Shown here piece after piece: positions 48,243 to 59,800 of a stretch of 64,000 bases of DNA; within the stretch, counting starts at the first letter, position 1; each line of letters begins with the position of its first letter. A program made the translations under genes and the position numbers. The notes under the pieces were generated by a model, which had not been told where the DNA came from, ran no database searches, and saw only the letters and a list, made by a program, of their open reading frames with translations. Source of the DNA: Serinus canaria (Eukaryota > Chordata > Aves > Passeriformes > Fringillidae); assembly GCF_022539315.1 (NCBI RefSeq), contig NC_066343.1, forward strand, positions 48,716,205-48,780,204, written 5' to 3'.

Positions 48243-50679
48243 CCTCTCATGGAGTCCAACTATCTTGACCAAAGAGCAAAAATGCTCTTTTTTCCAATAA
48301 CTCAATATTGACATACAACGCTAATATATAATGATGATATGTATTTTTATATCAAGTTTATCCAGAAGAAATTATTTTGAAGAATATACAGTGAGAACAC
48401 TACTGTGATTTAATAAGGTCTTCATAATGTGTTATTTTTGTGATATGTCTGTATACTTTGGGCAGCATGGTGTAAATAAACCTGTTGCTTTTAAGTGCAG
48501 TATATTAGAAAGAAAAGCTGCAACTTAGCAAGCTGCTTTTAAAACTGTGACAATCCCAACAAGGACGATGAGTAAAAGTTTTATGGCAGGCATACCATTG
48601 AAAGAACCAATTTTGTATGTTCAGGAGCATGGGAGCTTGTTCTGAACAGCAATTTAAAGGATTATAGCACGATCTGTGTAACAAGATGCTCACAAGCAGA
48701 ACATGTAAAAGAATTAATCCTGTAGCTTCTCAGGTATTTATTTAGAGAAGCTGTAAGTTCTATTTCCATTCTCAGAAACATTTTGGGGGGACATTGTTTA
48801 GTTGTAGTGTAAAGAAGAAAAAATTTTAAGGATTAAAATCTCATTTGTTCAGCTCTAAATTTATTTGTATCTAAACCTTAGTCAGATCCTTTGCGATCTG
48901 AAAATGGTAATGTTTACTTTACCATTGAGAAGGTTCTAGTTTATGAATGTTAAATTTGTGGCTATTCCTTGCTCATAAGTATGATTCTGATAATGGCATA
49001 ACAGTTTATATCAATTCATAAGAAACTTGAGGACAATTTATCCTTAATTGTAGTAGGTTTGTTTATTTGTGTTTTTAAATTTCATAAATATGAAAAGAAA
49101 TCTGACCAAGAAATTGCAAGTGGGATATTCCTATGGTCTTGATTATTCTATCATCTTAATTTCCTGTTTTTCTGATATTTTAAAGATTTGTAGATGGGCT
49201 CCCTAGGAGTTGAGCACCAGGTCCCACTCAAAAAGTGTAGGCAGCATATCTGGTTGGGTGTATCTGTGAAGTATTCACAGATGTGATGTGAATGCTTCCC
49301 TGGGCTTGGAACTTAGAAATGTGGTATCAAAGGGCTGCAGGGTCTCCAGGTAAGTATTCCCTAGGTTTTCCATCTCCATGTTGATCACTGGGAATAAACC
49401 ATGGCTAAGGCAGGGTTGTCTTTGCCTCAGTTTTGCCATCTAAACCCATCTCTGCAGTAGACATATACCATTACTTTGGGAATGTCTTTTCTCCAAATTC
49501 AGTTTAGAAAACAATGTAAACAAATCTAGTTCAGAAAGCAGTTGCTTTCAAATACTCAACCTGATAGAAGCATCTCCTGGAACCACTAAAAGAAAGAACT
49601 TTCTTCATAAAACATTTTCCCTGGGTTTTCTCTGCCCTGCCCATAAATCAAACGTTTCCTCCACTCTTCCCTTCTTCACCTACATTGTTGCTCCTTTACA
49701 TTCTTTGATTTTCTTCCTCTTTGTCTCCTCACTGAAGCTTTTCCATTAACTGAAAAGCACAACATTGACATCTTTGCAACGGTGGTGTTTTTTTGTTAGA
49801 TGTGTCACACCCTTTTCTTTATTGCTTATTTTCTTTATGGCTAGTACCTTCAGGGGCAGTTATTTGCCCTTCTCCTACAGAACCAAGTACAATGCCAGCC
49901 CATGTTTTACTGAGCCAGTGGGCAGTATATACAGAAACATGATGAACTTGCTTCAGCTGTATAAGGAGAACTTCTCTGATGGCTGAGCTAGGAAGCTGGC
50001 AAGTGTCCACGGGGCAGTCACGTAGTACTCATTGAAATTCACTGTCACCACTATGGTATTTAATTAGCTGAGTTGTTGGAAACCAGCTACAGGGAAGTGA
50101 GAGTGAAATTCTGAAAGAAAGAAAGCAAGAAAAAAGAGAACAAAAGAGCCAGACAGTCTGTACTGATTCAGACAGAAGATAGGTCAGTAGTACTTTTTCC
50201 ATGAGCCCATTTTCAATAGCCTTGATTACAGAACTTGAATTAAGAAATATTTCTTACTGAACTGGTGCACACACACTCCACAGTTTTTTACAGAACCCTT
50301 CTATTTATTGATATCAAGTACAAATCATGTTATGAATTTGAGTCTAAATAATACTGTTATTCTCTCCTGTTAGAGCAATGACTCTCATTTTTCATTTGTA
50401 GCTGTGGTGAGAGTTAAATTGCTGTTAAATAAGATGTCCTCATGAATTTCCCTAATCTTGCATGCATAATATATTCTAGAAGTCAAAAAAGTGTTGTGCT
50501 GGAAGCATCTTTTTATAAAGATTAAGCATTTAGCTTGCAAGATCATATTATTTTATATAACTGATAACTTGAAGAAAATTTGTGCTGTGATGTTGAATAG
50601 GCTAGGCTAATTTCAATTTAGCTTCATCCCAAATTCTTTGTATCTTTGAAGCTCCCACAAGACCCTGAATACCCCGCAA
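48243..50679. other. Intron segment, no recognisable gene
   Basis: AT-rich intron without an identifiable transposon. The open frames at 48505-48693 and 49765-50010 lack homology. Confidence 0.55.
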
Positions 50680-51462
50680 GACCCTCCTAATGGATGAGGG
50701 AAAGGCTGTGGATATTGTCTACTTGAACTTCAGGAGAGCCTTTGACACCATTTCCCATAGCATTCTCCTGGAAAAAATGGAAGCCCATGGCTTGGACAAT
50801 CTCCAGTGTGAGGTTCAAAACTGGCTGGATGGCAGACCAGGAGAGTGGTGGTGAATGGTGCTGCATCCAGTTGGCAGCCAGTCAGCAGCGGGGCTCCCTG
50901 GGGCTCAGTATTGTGGCCAGTTCTGTTTAATGTTTCTTGGTGATCTGGATCTGATGAAGGGATTGAGCATATCCTCAGTATGCTCGCAGACAGCACTAAA
51001 TTGAATGTGATTTTTGATCTGCTGGAGGGCAGGAAGGCTCTGCAGAGGGATCTGGACAGGCTGGATCATGGACCAAGGCCAGTGCTGTGAGGTCCAACAA
51101 GGCCCAGGGCTGGGTCCTGCCCTTGGGTCACAGCAGCCCCAGGCAGTGCCACAGGCTGGGGCAGAGTGGCTGCAAAGCTGCCCACAGGAAAAGGAGCTGG
51201 GGGTGCTGGTGACAGCAGCTGAACATGAGCCAGCAGTGCCCAGGTGGCCAAGAAGGCCAATGGCATCCTGGCCTGTGCCAGCAACAGTGTGGCCAGCAGG
51301 AGCAGGGCAGGGATTGTCCCCCTGTACTCAGCACTGGTGAGACCACACCTCAAATCCTGTGCTCAGTTCTGGGACCCTCACTATAAGAAAGACATTGAGG
51401 TGCTGGGGTGTGTCCAGAGAAGGGCAACAGAGCTGTGAAGGGTCTAGAGAGCCACTCATGAG
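50680..51462 (+). mobile_element. CR1 LINE internal fragment lacking its 3' end
   Basis: Sense-oriented CR1 ORF2 sequence from GATGAGGGAAAGGCTGTGGA through GTGAAGGGTCTAGAGAG. The usual 3' part (EERLREL through the 3' UTR and octamer tail, about 300-400 bp) is missing: at about 51462 the homology stops and unique sequence begins. CR1 inserts by priming at its 3' end, so this end was probably lost by later deletion or rearrangement. Confidence 0.88.
50692..51440 (+). pseudogene. CR1 reverse transcriptase relic (FADD changed to LADS)
   Basis: Pieces read EGKAVDIVYLNFRRAFDTIS (50695 on), the equivalent of the FADD box as LADS at 50983-50994, and [42 protein letters not shown] (51244-51438). Frameshifts separate the pieces and the active site is broken. 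The variant [11 protein letters not shown] differs from the two other relics, so it is probably a separate CR1 subfamily. Confidence 0.85.
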
Positions 51463-52667
51463 AGAAATCTATGACATCTTATGTGTTCTCTACATATTAT
51501 TTTTCATTTGAATAGGAAAGTGTGCTTCTCAGCACATTTTTCTGTTCTATGGATTTCTTGGTTGTTCAGTTATGTGAGTTCATGTTCAGTAAATTTTGCT
51601 CTTCCTTGTATCTGTTTTAGATTACTTTGCTGGTTGTGACCGGAGCTCTGCAATTTTTAGGTTTTACTCTTTGTTTTGTGAAGTAACATTGTTTATAATT
51701 TTCAGCTTTCAATTATTTACATTTTGTTTACTTTTGACTAATTATAATTACCTAAGAATTTGCATTTTCAACTCTGTGATTTTGTGTGTGCAATTAGTGC
51801 CCAAGAAAAAGGATAAGTTCATTGTGAGAGTAATTTTGATAATTTCAAAGATTACAGCTGTTAGTGTGAATTTACCAAGGTTCCTTAGGTTTTACTGGGT
51901 TTGAATGAAACACAGCAGTAGGCCATGATTTCTGAGAAAGGAAGGAAAATTTCTCTAAGTGAAACTGTGAAATAACTGAATATAGTGCTCACAGCAAAGA
52001 GCAGGCTTATTACCAAGTCTGTTCTTTTTTGTTACTCTCCAAAAGCTGAACTGTTCACAAAAGCATCCTTTACTGCCAATACCCAGACAGCCACATCACA
52101 ATATTGAACCAGATTGAAGCAGACAGAGGTGAGTCAAAGATATCCTGATGTTGTCCTCAATTTTTCCCTGCCAAAGGTGTGGTGGTTGTGGTAAGCTGTT
52201 TCAGCTTCTGATTTCCATAGCTGCTAAAAAATAATCAAAAAGTCCACAGAAAGCTATGGGCTTTTTTGTTTCCTAGATCTGCTAAGCTTCCACAAATGCT
52301 ACACACTCTCTTGAGATGCATGCACAATGTGTGAAGTCTTCAAAAATGCCAAGCACATACTCACTTATGTGGAAAATTCAATCTATACAGAGAAGGAAGA
52401 TGCTTATTCCTAAAATAATATTGTTAACATGGCTGCAAACACCCTGTCTAGCCTTGGAAGGAGGTTTCCTACCTGCATGGTCAGCTTTTCCTGCAACAAG
52501 TGGGAGAATGATGATGTTTTCAACCTCCTTCCATTCTATTTTATTATCATGGTCTTCTTCTTTATCGGCTCATGAGTTACTTGTCCCCTCTTGTTCTTGG
52601 CCATGTATCTTCTCTTTGTCCTTTGAAAACTCATATGGTTCATCTCAATTTCTTCTGTCATTTTAAA

Positions 52668-52721
52668 AGTTTTTTAAATTATATTTACATGTAATTACAT
52701 GTAAATGTAATTTAAAAAACT
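52668..52721. repeat. 54-bp near-perfect AT-rich palindrome
   Basis: Arms 52668-52693 and 52696-52721 are reverse complements with one mismatch in 26, around a 2-nt centre (AT). The arms read AGTTTTTTAAATT then ATATTTACATGTA, and the complement. Confidence 0.97.
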
Positions 52722-54355
52722 CCAGACATTACAGGAAGTGTAAAAGAAAAACTTTTAAAACTTTCTGTATGAAGTAAGATAAAACAATTTTAAATATTTA
52801 GTAGCAGAAATACATTTTTGAATTGTTACTTTTGACATATTCAAGATTAAAAATAACATTTGTTGCATTTTTAGCAAAAAGTTAAACACGTGTTCATGCT
52901 TTTCTTGCAGGCAGCCAAAAGAATTTTTTAAATCAATATTAAATTTTACAGGCTTTGATTCAAGCTAACCAGTGGAAATAAGCATATCATGGGTTTTGAC
53001 ATTGTCTTTTATTAGTTTTAAGAGAAGTTTCCTTTGTCTTTGCTTTATCTTTCCAAAAAATACACCAACATCCTTTACAATTGGGAATTTTGGTAGAAAT
53101 TGATCACTGCTTGGAGAAAAAAGGCAACCAAGTTATTTAAATAAACTAGCTGAAATCCAGCCATAGGCTATGCCAGCAAGAAGGAAAAGAAAACAGAAAA
53201 AAACCAAAATGTTGCCCTCAAAACAGGTTAAAAAGAGGAATGCATTCTGTGTGGGTATAAACTATATTTGTACCTGTTACTCTTTTGTGGGAGTTTCAAG
53301 AGTAAACTGGAGAGGAGGACTTTTTCTGTGCTAAGGGTTGTGCTTGGTACTGCTGCATTGAGTCTAAAGGGAGAGCAGGACCAATGTCCAATGTAACATC
53401 TCTGAGAGGCTCTGGCTGGCTCTACCTGTCACTCAAGGCATTGGCTATAAATTATTGTACCATGCTTCATGTTTAAGTAACTAACTTCACATGGAATATT
53501 TTGCAGCAACTAACAGGAATTCTGTCTGCTGTTTTTCTCCAGCAGTGCCACATTACTGTAACAAGAGATTTCTCAGTTCATTTTTAAAGAAATTGTGCTT
53601 TTCCAGAGGCTGCACAGCCAAAACAGGCTGAAAAGTGAGACAGATTTTACAAAACTCATCCACCTGTTAATAACCTGAGCATGCATAGCCATAGACCTTG
53701 GAAGAAACTGTTTCCAGAAACTCTGCGCATCTGTAGGGGGTCATAAAGGAAAACCAAGAATATTATTTGAAGGGACAAGACTACGTATCTTCCATCATCA
53801 GCACTAACTTGTGGAGTTTTAGCCCAGTTTTCTCTGCCAAGTGCTGTATCTTTTTTCCATTTAGAGTAATTTTTAATAGCTGAAGTATACCTGATCAAGA
53901 GTTCATAATCTTTTTCTGTTACTGGGCCCTTGCTTCAAGTAAATACCCCATTGCTTTCTCATTAGAGGGAGAAAGTAGTGATTTATAATCCAGCTCTGTG
54001 ATATAGCTGGCTGTAATTAGAAAATTCTTATGAGTCTTTGTTCTGTTGACATAATTTGGGGAGAATAAGGTGTGTAAGTTATTATAAGTCTGTTTTTGAA
54101 AAGTTAATATAGCTTGTTTTAGTAATGATTTCCCAGTTGTTTGACATTGAAAAGACTGGAAAAATATACACCTAATTTTTCAAATAAAGACTCTGCAATT
54201 AATTTACCCTAGGCAAGGTGAAATTGTTTCAATAAATTAGACAATTTTGCTATTTATGTCCTTGGATTTTATTATGTCAGTCATATTAAAGTCCCATAAG
54301 CTGAGATTCCAAGAACTCATTCACCTGCAATCAGTACTCTAGTTTTCCATATACC

Positions 54356-54398
54356 AAAAAAAAAAAACCCAAAAAAAAAACCAAAAAACCCCAAAACC
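54356..54398. repeat. A/C-rich low-complexity tract
   Basis: A runs separated by CC, CCC and CCCC. Same character as 29137-29224 and 42258-42362. Confidence 0.75.
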
Positions 54399-55375
54399 TG
54401 GTTCTTTGAAGCCTTACAAAAATCTTGTCAAAAATTCCCTGTGAATTACTTTAAATTTTGTTTTCCTTTACAGGTAGATAAAATACATGTCAGGAAGTCC
54501 AAACTGATTCAAATTTATTTGTTTTTCTTTCTCCATTTCTTCCAAGGAGCCTCCTTTGGAATCTTGTTTATTTGTTTATTTCTGCTCTTTAGTACCAGAG
54601 CACTGCTTGTGTTTAATGTCTTACTGGAAAAAAAAATTATGAATGCTTTCAAGTTACAGTAACAGCATTCTCTTTGCATTTACAGGAGAAGAAAATCAAA
54701 ATTAAAGTTGACTTGCTAGCTGCTAAAAAAAGTCAGAGAGGGAAATGCAGATTATTCAAACATGAAAACCTATGGTAAAAGCATAGAATTTCAACTTGTA
54801 GTGGCATTTTGATAAATCTTAATTATGTTGATCACTTTTTTTAAAAAAATTAAAATTAAAGTGGAAATTAATACAATTGAAGTGGAAAATAATAATGAGA
54901 TGTGGATTCTGTGAGACACAACTGAAACCCAGTTAATATTAGTATATTAACTTCTGTTTATACAGAAGGTTAGAAGTGAATAAGTCTACCTCATGCACTA
55001 GAAGAGAAGGGTACAGGAACAGCAGGGATCAGTGGACACTGGGGCTGTTTGACTGGGCATGGAGACTGGGGATGAATCCTAATGCTACTGGAGTAACAGG
55101 CAGTGCTCCTGAACTGTGGCCTGAATATCAAATTTGTCACTACTTCCACTGCTGGAGAAATCATGTTGTGAAACTGGGATGTTCAGCAAGCAGAAATATT
55201 CAAAGAACTCCTAAATTGGACTTCAACACTCTTGGTTTTGCTCAGCTTTAAATGCTGAAGACTTCCTTTTCAAAACCCTGTGATGCATCTGTCTCTTGTC
55301 AAGAGCTCAAGATCTACAGTGGGCAGCCACCAAGCAGCTTGTTTGTATATCCTACCTGTGTGACTCAATGCTGAA

Positions 55376-55421
55376 TTTTTTTGTTTTGTTTTGCTTTGTG
55401 TTTTTGGTTTGGTTTTGTTTT
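55376..55421. repeat. T/G-rich low-complexity tract (TTTTG)n
   Basis: TTTTG and TTTGG units over about 46 bp, followed by AATAAA at about 55425. Confidence 0.75.
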
Positions 55422-55484
55422 GATAATAAAGCACAGGACACAACCAAGCCAATAATAAGTCAAGAACATAACTGAGCTTTGACA

Positions 55485-55524
55485 CAAAACATTGTTAAGT
55501 CATGCAAAACATTGTTAAGTCATT
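55485..55524. repeat. 20-bp tandem duplication
   Basis: Units 55485-55504 and 55505-55524 are identical except for the last base (G versus T). Confidence 0.96.
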
Positions 55525-56535
55525 GCACGCAGGTTTAACCAGCAGAAACAACACAAAAACCTAGAATCATCATCGTCTGTGGCTAGGTAGGAGGTCTAGA
55601 GAAGAGGATCCTTGCAATAATTTCACTGCATTGATGATGCCAGGGTCCAGCTTTGAGTGAGTTAGAATTTATCTGCTGATTTTTTAAAAGATTACTTTTG
55701 AGAAATTCTCTTTTGTATTTGGATGAGTGAAAATTTAATAACTTACACTGAAATCTGAGGATGAATCTTAGAGTTTCCCTGGGAGGAAAATTTGCAGATT
55801 TCTCATCTTTCCTCACTTTTTCTTCTTTTCTTTGTTATCATCTGTAGAAAGATACCTGACATTCAAAGACGCCTGTGGATGAAGCTGTACATTCACACCC
55901 ACCAGAAAGTTGATGAAAAGCTCTTCTGGCCTTGTCATTTGCTTGAGAAGGCTCCACTTAGGTTTTTATGAGCTGACAAATTATTGGAAAACATGTGACT
56001 ACAAAGTACTGAGGAACAAATTTGTATTCCTTTGTAATACAAGCATTAACAATTTGAAAAAAATCCAGACTACTCAGGTACAGCCATAGATACTGTGTTT
56101 TTCAGATGGTGGAATGGCACAATGTACAAAGCTTTTCCCAGTAGCTGGTGTCTGCTGGCATTTATTCTTCCTGTGTTTTGCTGGCTTTGAAAGTTGCATA
56201 CTAGCATAGGTTTCCCCTAGTTGTGTGCTTATTTGTTGAGGCTTCTTGCTTAAATACTGATGATCAAGACTAACCTACCTGACTTTATGGGAGAAGGAAC
56301 ACTGCAACATCATTGCTTCCATCAGAGGTGTTGGTGGAGCAATTAGGAAACCCTTTGGCAGCACTATGCAGTTAAATTTGGAGTCACCTTTGGCTGGCAC
56401 CAGTACACATCAGTTACCTTATCTCACTGGTTTGCTCCATATGCGTCAATCAAGTGAGAACAATGTTAAAATCACCATGTTAAATTAACTAGCAGAGTGT
56501 ATTTTTGATTTAAAGTTCTAGTCAGCTGGTTTCGT

Positions 56536-56835
56536 AGTCATAGAATGCTTTGTGTTGGAAGGGGTCTTGAAGATCCTCTAGCTTCAGTCTGCCTGCCATA
56601 AACAAGAACACTTTCTGCTGAAGGAGGTTGCTTAAAACTGTATCACACCTGGCCCTGAACATTGCCAGGAAAGTGCAAACAAAACTTCTCTGGACAACCC
56701 TGTTCCAGTGCCTGATCACCTTCACAGCAAAGGATTTTTCCTAATGCCCAACCAAAACCTAGCCTCTTTCAGTTTAAAGCCATTTTTGCTTGTCCTCTTA
56801 AAACATGCCCTGGACCTGTAATCAGCATCTCTTTA
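56536..56835 (-). mobile_element. CR1 LINE 3' fragment
   Basis: It begins AGTCATAGAATGCTTTGTG and TTGGAAGGGGTCTTGAAGAT, the reverse complement of the CR1 terminus with octamer. CTGTTCCAGTGCCTGATCACC, TTTTTCCTAATGCCCAACC and CTCTTTCAGTTTAAAGCCAT follow. The copy becomes unrecognisable beyond about 56835. It lies antisense to GLIS3. Confidence 0.9.
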
Positions 56836-59800
56836 ACGACAATTTTATCGCTGAGATCTTGAACCATTTTTCTGTGCAGGTCACTACTAAATGATTGATA
56901 ATCTAAAAAACACAGGTCTAGTTTTTCTTCTACAGCTAAGAGCGGAATGCCTTGTAAGCATGTGTATTTCTTCTTATTCATAGAACAGCTCATTCCTATA
57001 GCACGTGTAATTAAAATAAATGCAAAATGCCACTTCTTCTAGAGGTTCTTTTTTTATCTTATTCACGTTAGTTTCTCACTTGTGAAATTCTCTGCTTAAC
57101 AGCGATCAGTAGTGTCTCACAACCCTTAACTTATGTTGACATACTGATCCTAACCTTTTTCATTGAGGCCTTTATTCTAAATCTTTTTTATATTCTGGTT
57201 GGGTACGCAAGCTGTATTTTATTATTTCAAGTTATTCGTGTTCTTGTGCAAGAAGCAGAAATATTTATGAAAAGACTTAACGTGTGTTTTCCCTGGATAG
57301 TCATCCATGTTGGTTTGAAATAATTTTTTATAAAACTGTGCTGAAATATATAGATTTGCAGAATGCTCAGACTGAATAGAGATGTGTTTAAAACTTGACT
57401 AGAAACAATACTTTGAAACCTAAGTCTCAGAGTTTACATGTAGCTGTACTGTGCTGTCTTTCACAACTTTAACTTCTTAGTCAGCTTCTGTCCATTCTAA
57501 GATTTATAAAACATGATTTCTGATAGAAGCCAGATCCATATACCAGTTAAGGGGATAGTTTTGTAGGAATCTCTAACACTGAAAATGTGCTTTAATTCCC
57601 ATGAAGAAAAAACAAGTGTGTTTCTGTAGTGCAGAAGGTCAGTTAGGTGTAGCAACCTGACCTTGAACTTTAACCTGATAAGTCTAGTTCTGGGATGAAT
57701 GACTGCTCTGAAAAGCTACTATCAAAATGCAATTTTTTCATTGCTGCTGCACTTCTCTCTCCGTCTTCAGGAGTCAAGGGTCACAGATTGCTGGTTGAAA
57801 TTATGAATAATCTGAACAACTCTGGTTCCTTCCTGTTGGTTCCTGGAACAGTTACATATTCTGGGCACATTAAAGGAACTATGAGAGGATGACAGAGGAT
57901 TATTTACATGTGGATGGGTTACTGTGTACTTTTTGCATGGTACATTTATTCCTTTTCTTTCTGACACCTATTATCATTCTCCAACACCTGTTGGTGATAT
58001 AAGGTACCACTTAGTGTGGTAAGAATCTGTGTTTGGTGGGCTTATTTCTTAGTTTTTCAGAAAATAAAAGCCATATAATAATGGGTTTATTTTCCTTTTC
58101 TTTTTGATAGAAATCCTTAAAAAAAAAATTTAAAAAGGCTGCTTTGCAACTTAAGGTGCTGTTTTCCTAACTTAGAATCTTTGTGGAACTGTTCACATGC
58201 ATTTAGCCATTATTTCTGTATTGAACTTTTACTGTTTCAGGCTGCTAGTGGAAAATCATAAAAAGTTCTATATGAAGCTTTCCTGGTGTAAACTGGGAAT
58301 ACTGAGTTTGGATATTCATTTGGCCCATTCAACACTTTGACTCTGTAAAATTTTGAGGGACCACACACGAGAGCAAGACTTTATCTGGGTGTGTGCAAAT
58401 GCAAACCATTAAAGTAAATGAAAAGGAAAAACATTTTTCCCCCTTCCTCTACATATACCAATGCTTAAAATCAATGCTGTTCCATGAAATAAAAACATTA
58501 GAAATAGTGTGATTTGTTTTCCATGAGGAGGGCCTCACTTTAGGAGTGATCAGCAGTTAGGAAATATGAAGAGTTTCACACCCATTTCTTTCCCTAGTCT
58601 TATTTTCCCTCTCCTCTATTCGTATTGGTTTCACCCCTGCCTGATTTTAACAATAAAACTTGCCAGCCAAGGAATGTGCATATTTTAAAAGCTTTTGTCT
58701 GAGATGCTTGGCCAGTTGCAATATTTGTCATTTCCCCAACTCCTCATACCACAATGACCATTGTATTTTTTTTCAGCCAGTGAATGTAATTATCCTTTTT
58801 TACAACCCTATCCCAAATATAAATTAAAAATAAGCTCAATATAATTATGTTAAGCATAACTTTTTGGTTGTGGCTATTTTTTATGTCCGGGGAAGGGATA
58901 GAGAAGGCTAGGAAAAATTTAAGATTGATGTCGAATCTTGGCTTCAGATACAGGGCTTTGTTAATGTTGAATTTGCCTTCTTGCTGAAAGGAGGGAAAAA
59001 ACCCTTCTTGTCACCAGAGATTAAATACTGAATGACATCATTAGGACTCAACAGAATCCTGGGATCCTATGAAGCACTGGTCTGCTTTTCTTTCCTCTTT
59101 GTCCCTTTTTCTCTTCTTCTTTTGTTTTCCTTTTCTAAATGGGAACAGTGATGTTCCCATTACATTGCTGATGAACCATTAAGTCACTCAGCCTTGTTTA
59201 AATAAGTGTATTTCACACAGACATGCAATCCAGCAACAGTCATTGTCTCTTAAAACTGGATCCTGTTTGCTGAGCTACATTGCATATGCCTGCTTTCATT
59301 AAAAAGATGATATATTATATATTTCCAAAGACTTAGAAAAATAACTGCTTTACAAAAAGTATGGAGAAAAGGTGATGGAATTTGAAGGCTTCTAGGGGGA
59401 AATCTGACCACATCTTGCTGTCACTGTATTTTCAGTACTTTTCTTGTAAGGCAAGATTTGTAAGGCGAATAAATCTGCAAAGATTTATGTATGGGATGAG
59501 TTTATGGCAGGACAAGTCATCTCAACTGAACCAAATAGGAGCTCTTATGGTATTGGTAGTAAAGGCCCTTCCAGAATGGGTGACTTGAATAGTTGGGAAT
59601 ATGATGAGAGAAAATATTCCTCTGAAACTTCTCATTTATTTCTCTTCTCCTGTCAAATACCTTATAGCAACTGAGGGCATGGTGCTAATTCCAAGTTACC
59701 TCATTAAACTGAATATAATCACAACAGTGAAGGAGTGGGTTTTGAATCATTTGCCACCAAAATAAAGGGATATGGACAATTAGGCCATCATAAGGCTCTG

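Larger units (their letters stand above)
51463..56535. other. Intron segment, no recognisable gene
   Basis: Includes the palindrome at 52668-52721, an A/C tract (54356-54398), a T/G tract (55376-55421) and a 20-bp tandem duplication (55485-55524). The open frames at 51596-51904 and 52316-52666 have no recognisable homology. Confidence 0.55.

Noticed and set aside
51014..51353. Overlapping frames on both strands with Trp/Pro/Gly-rich translations
   Set aside because: They are out-of-frame readings of the CR1 fragment at 50680-51462.
59372..59390. Possible next GLIS3 exon starting with codons like TTT GAA GGC
   Set aside because: The frame hits TAG immediately after, there is no acceptor, and no zinc-finger residues follow. 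A similar TTTGAAGGA at 14821 also fails.
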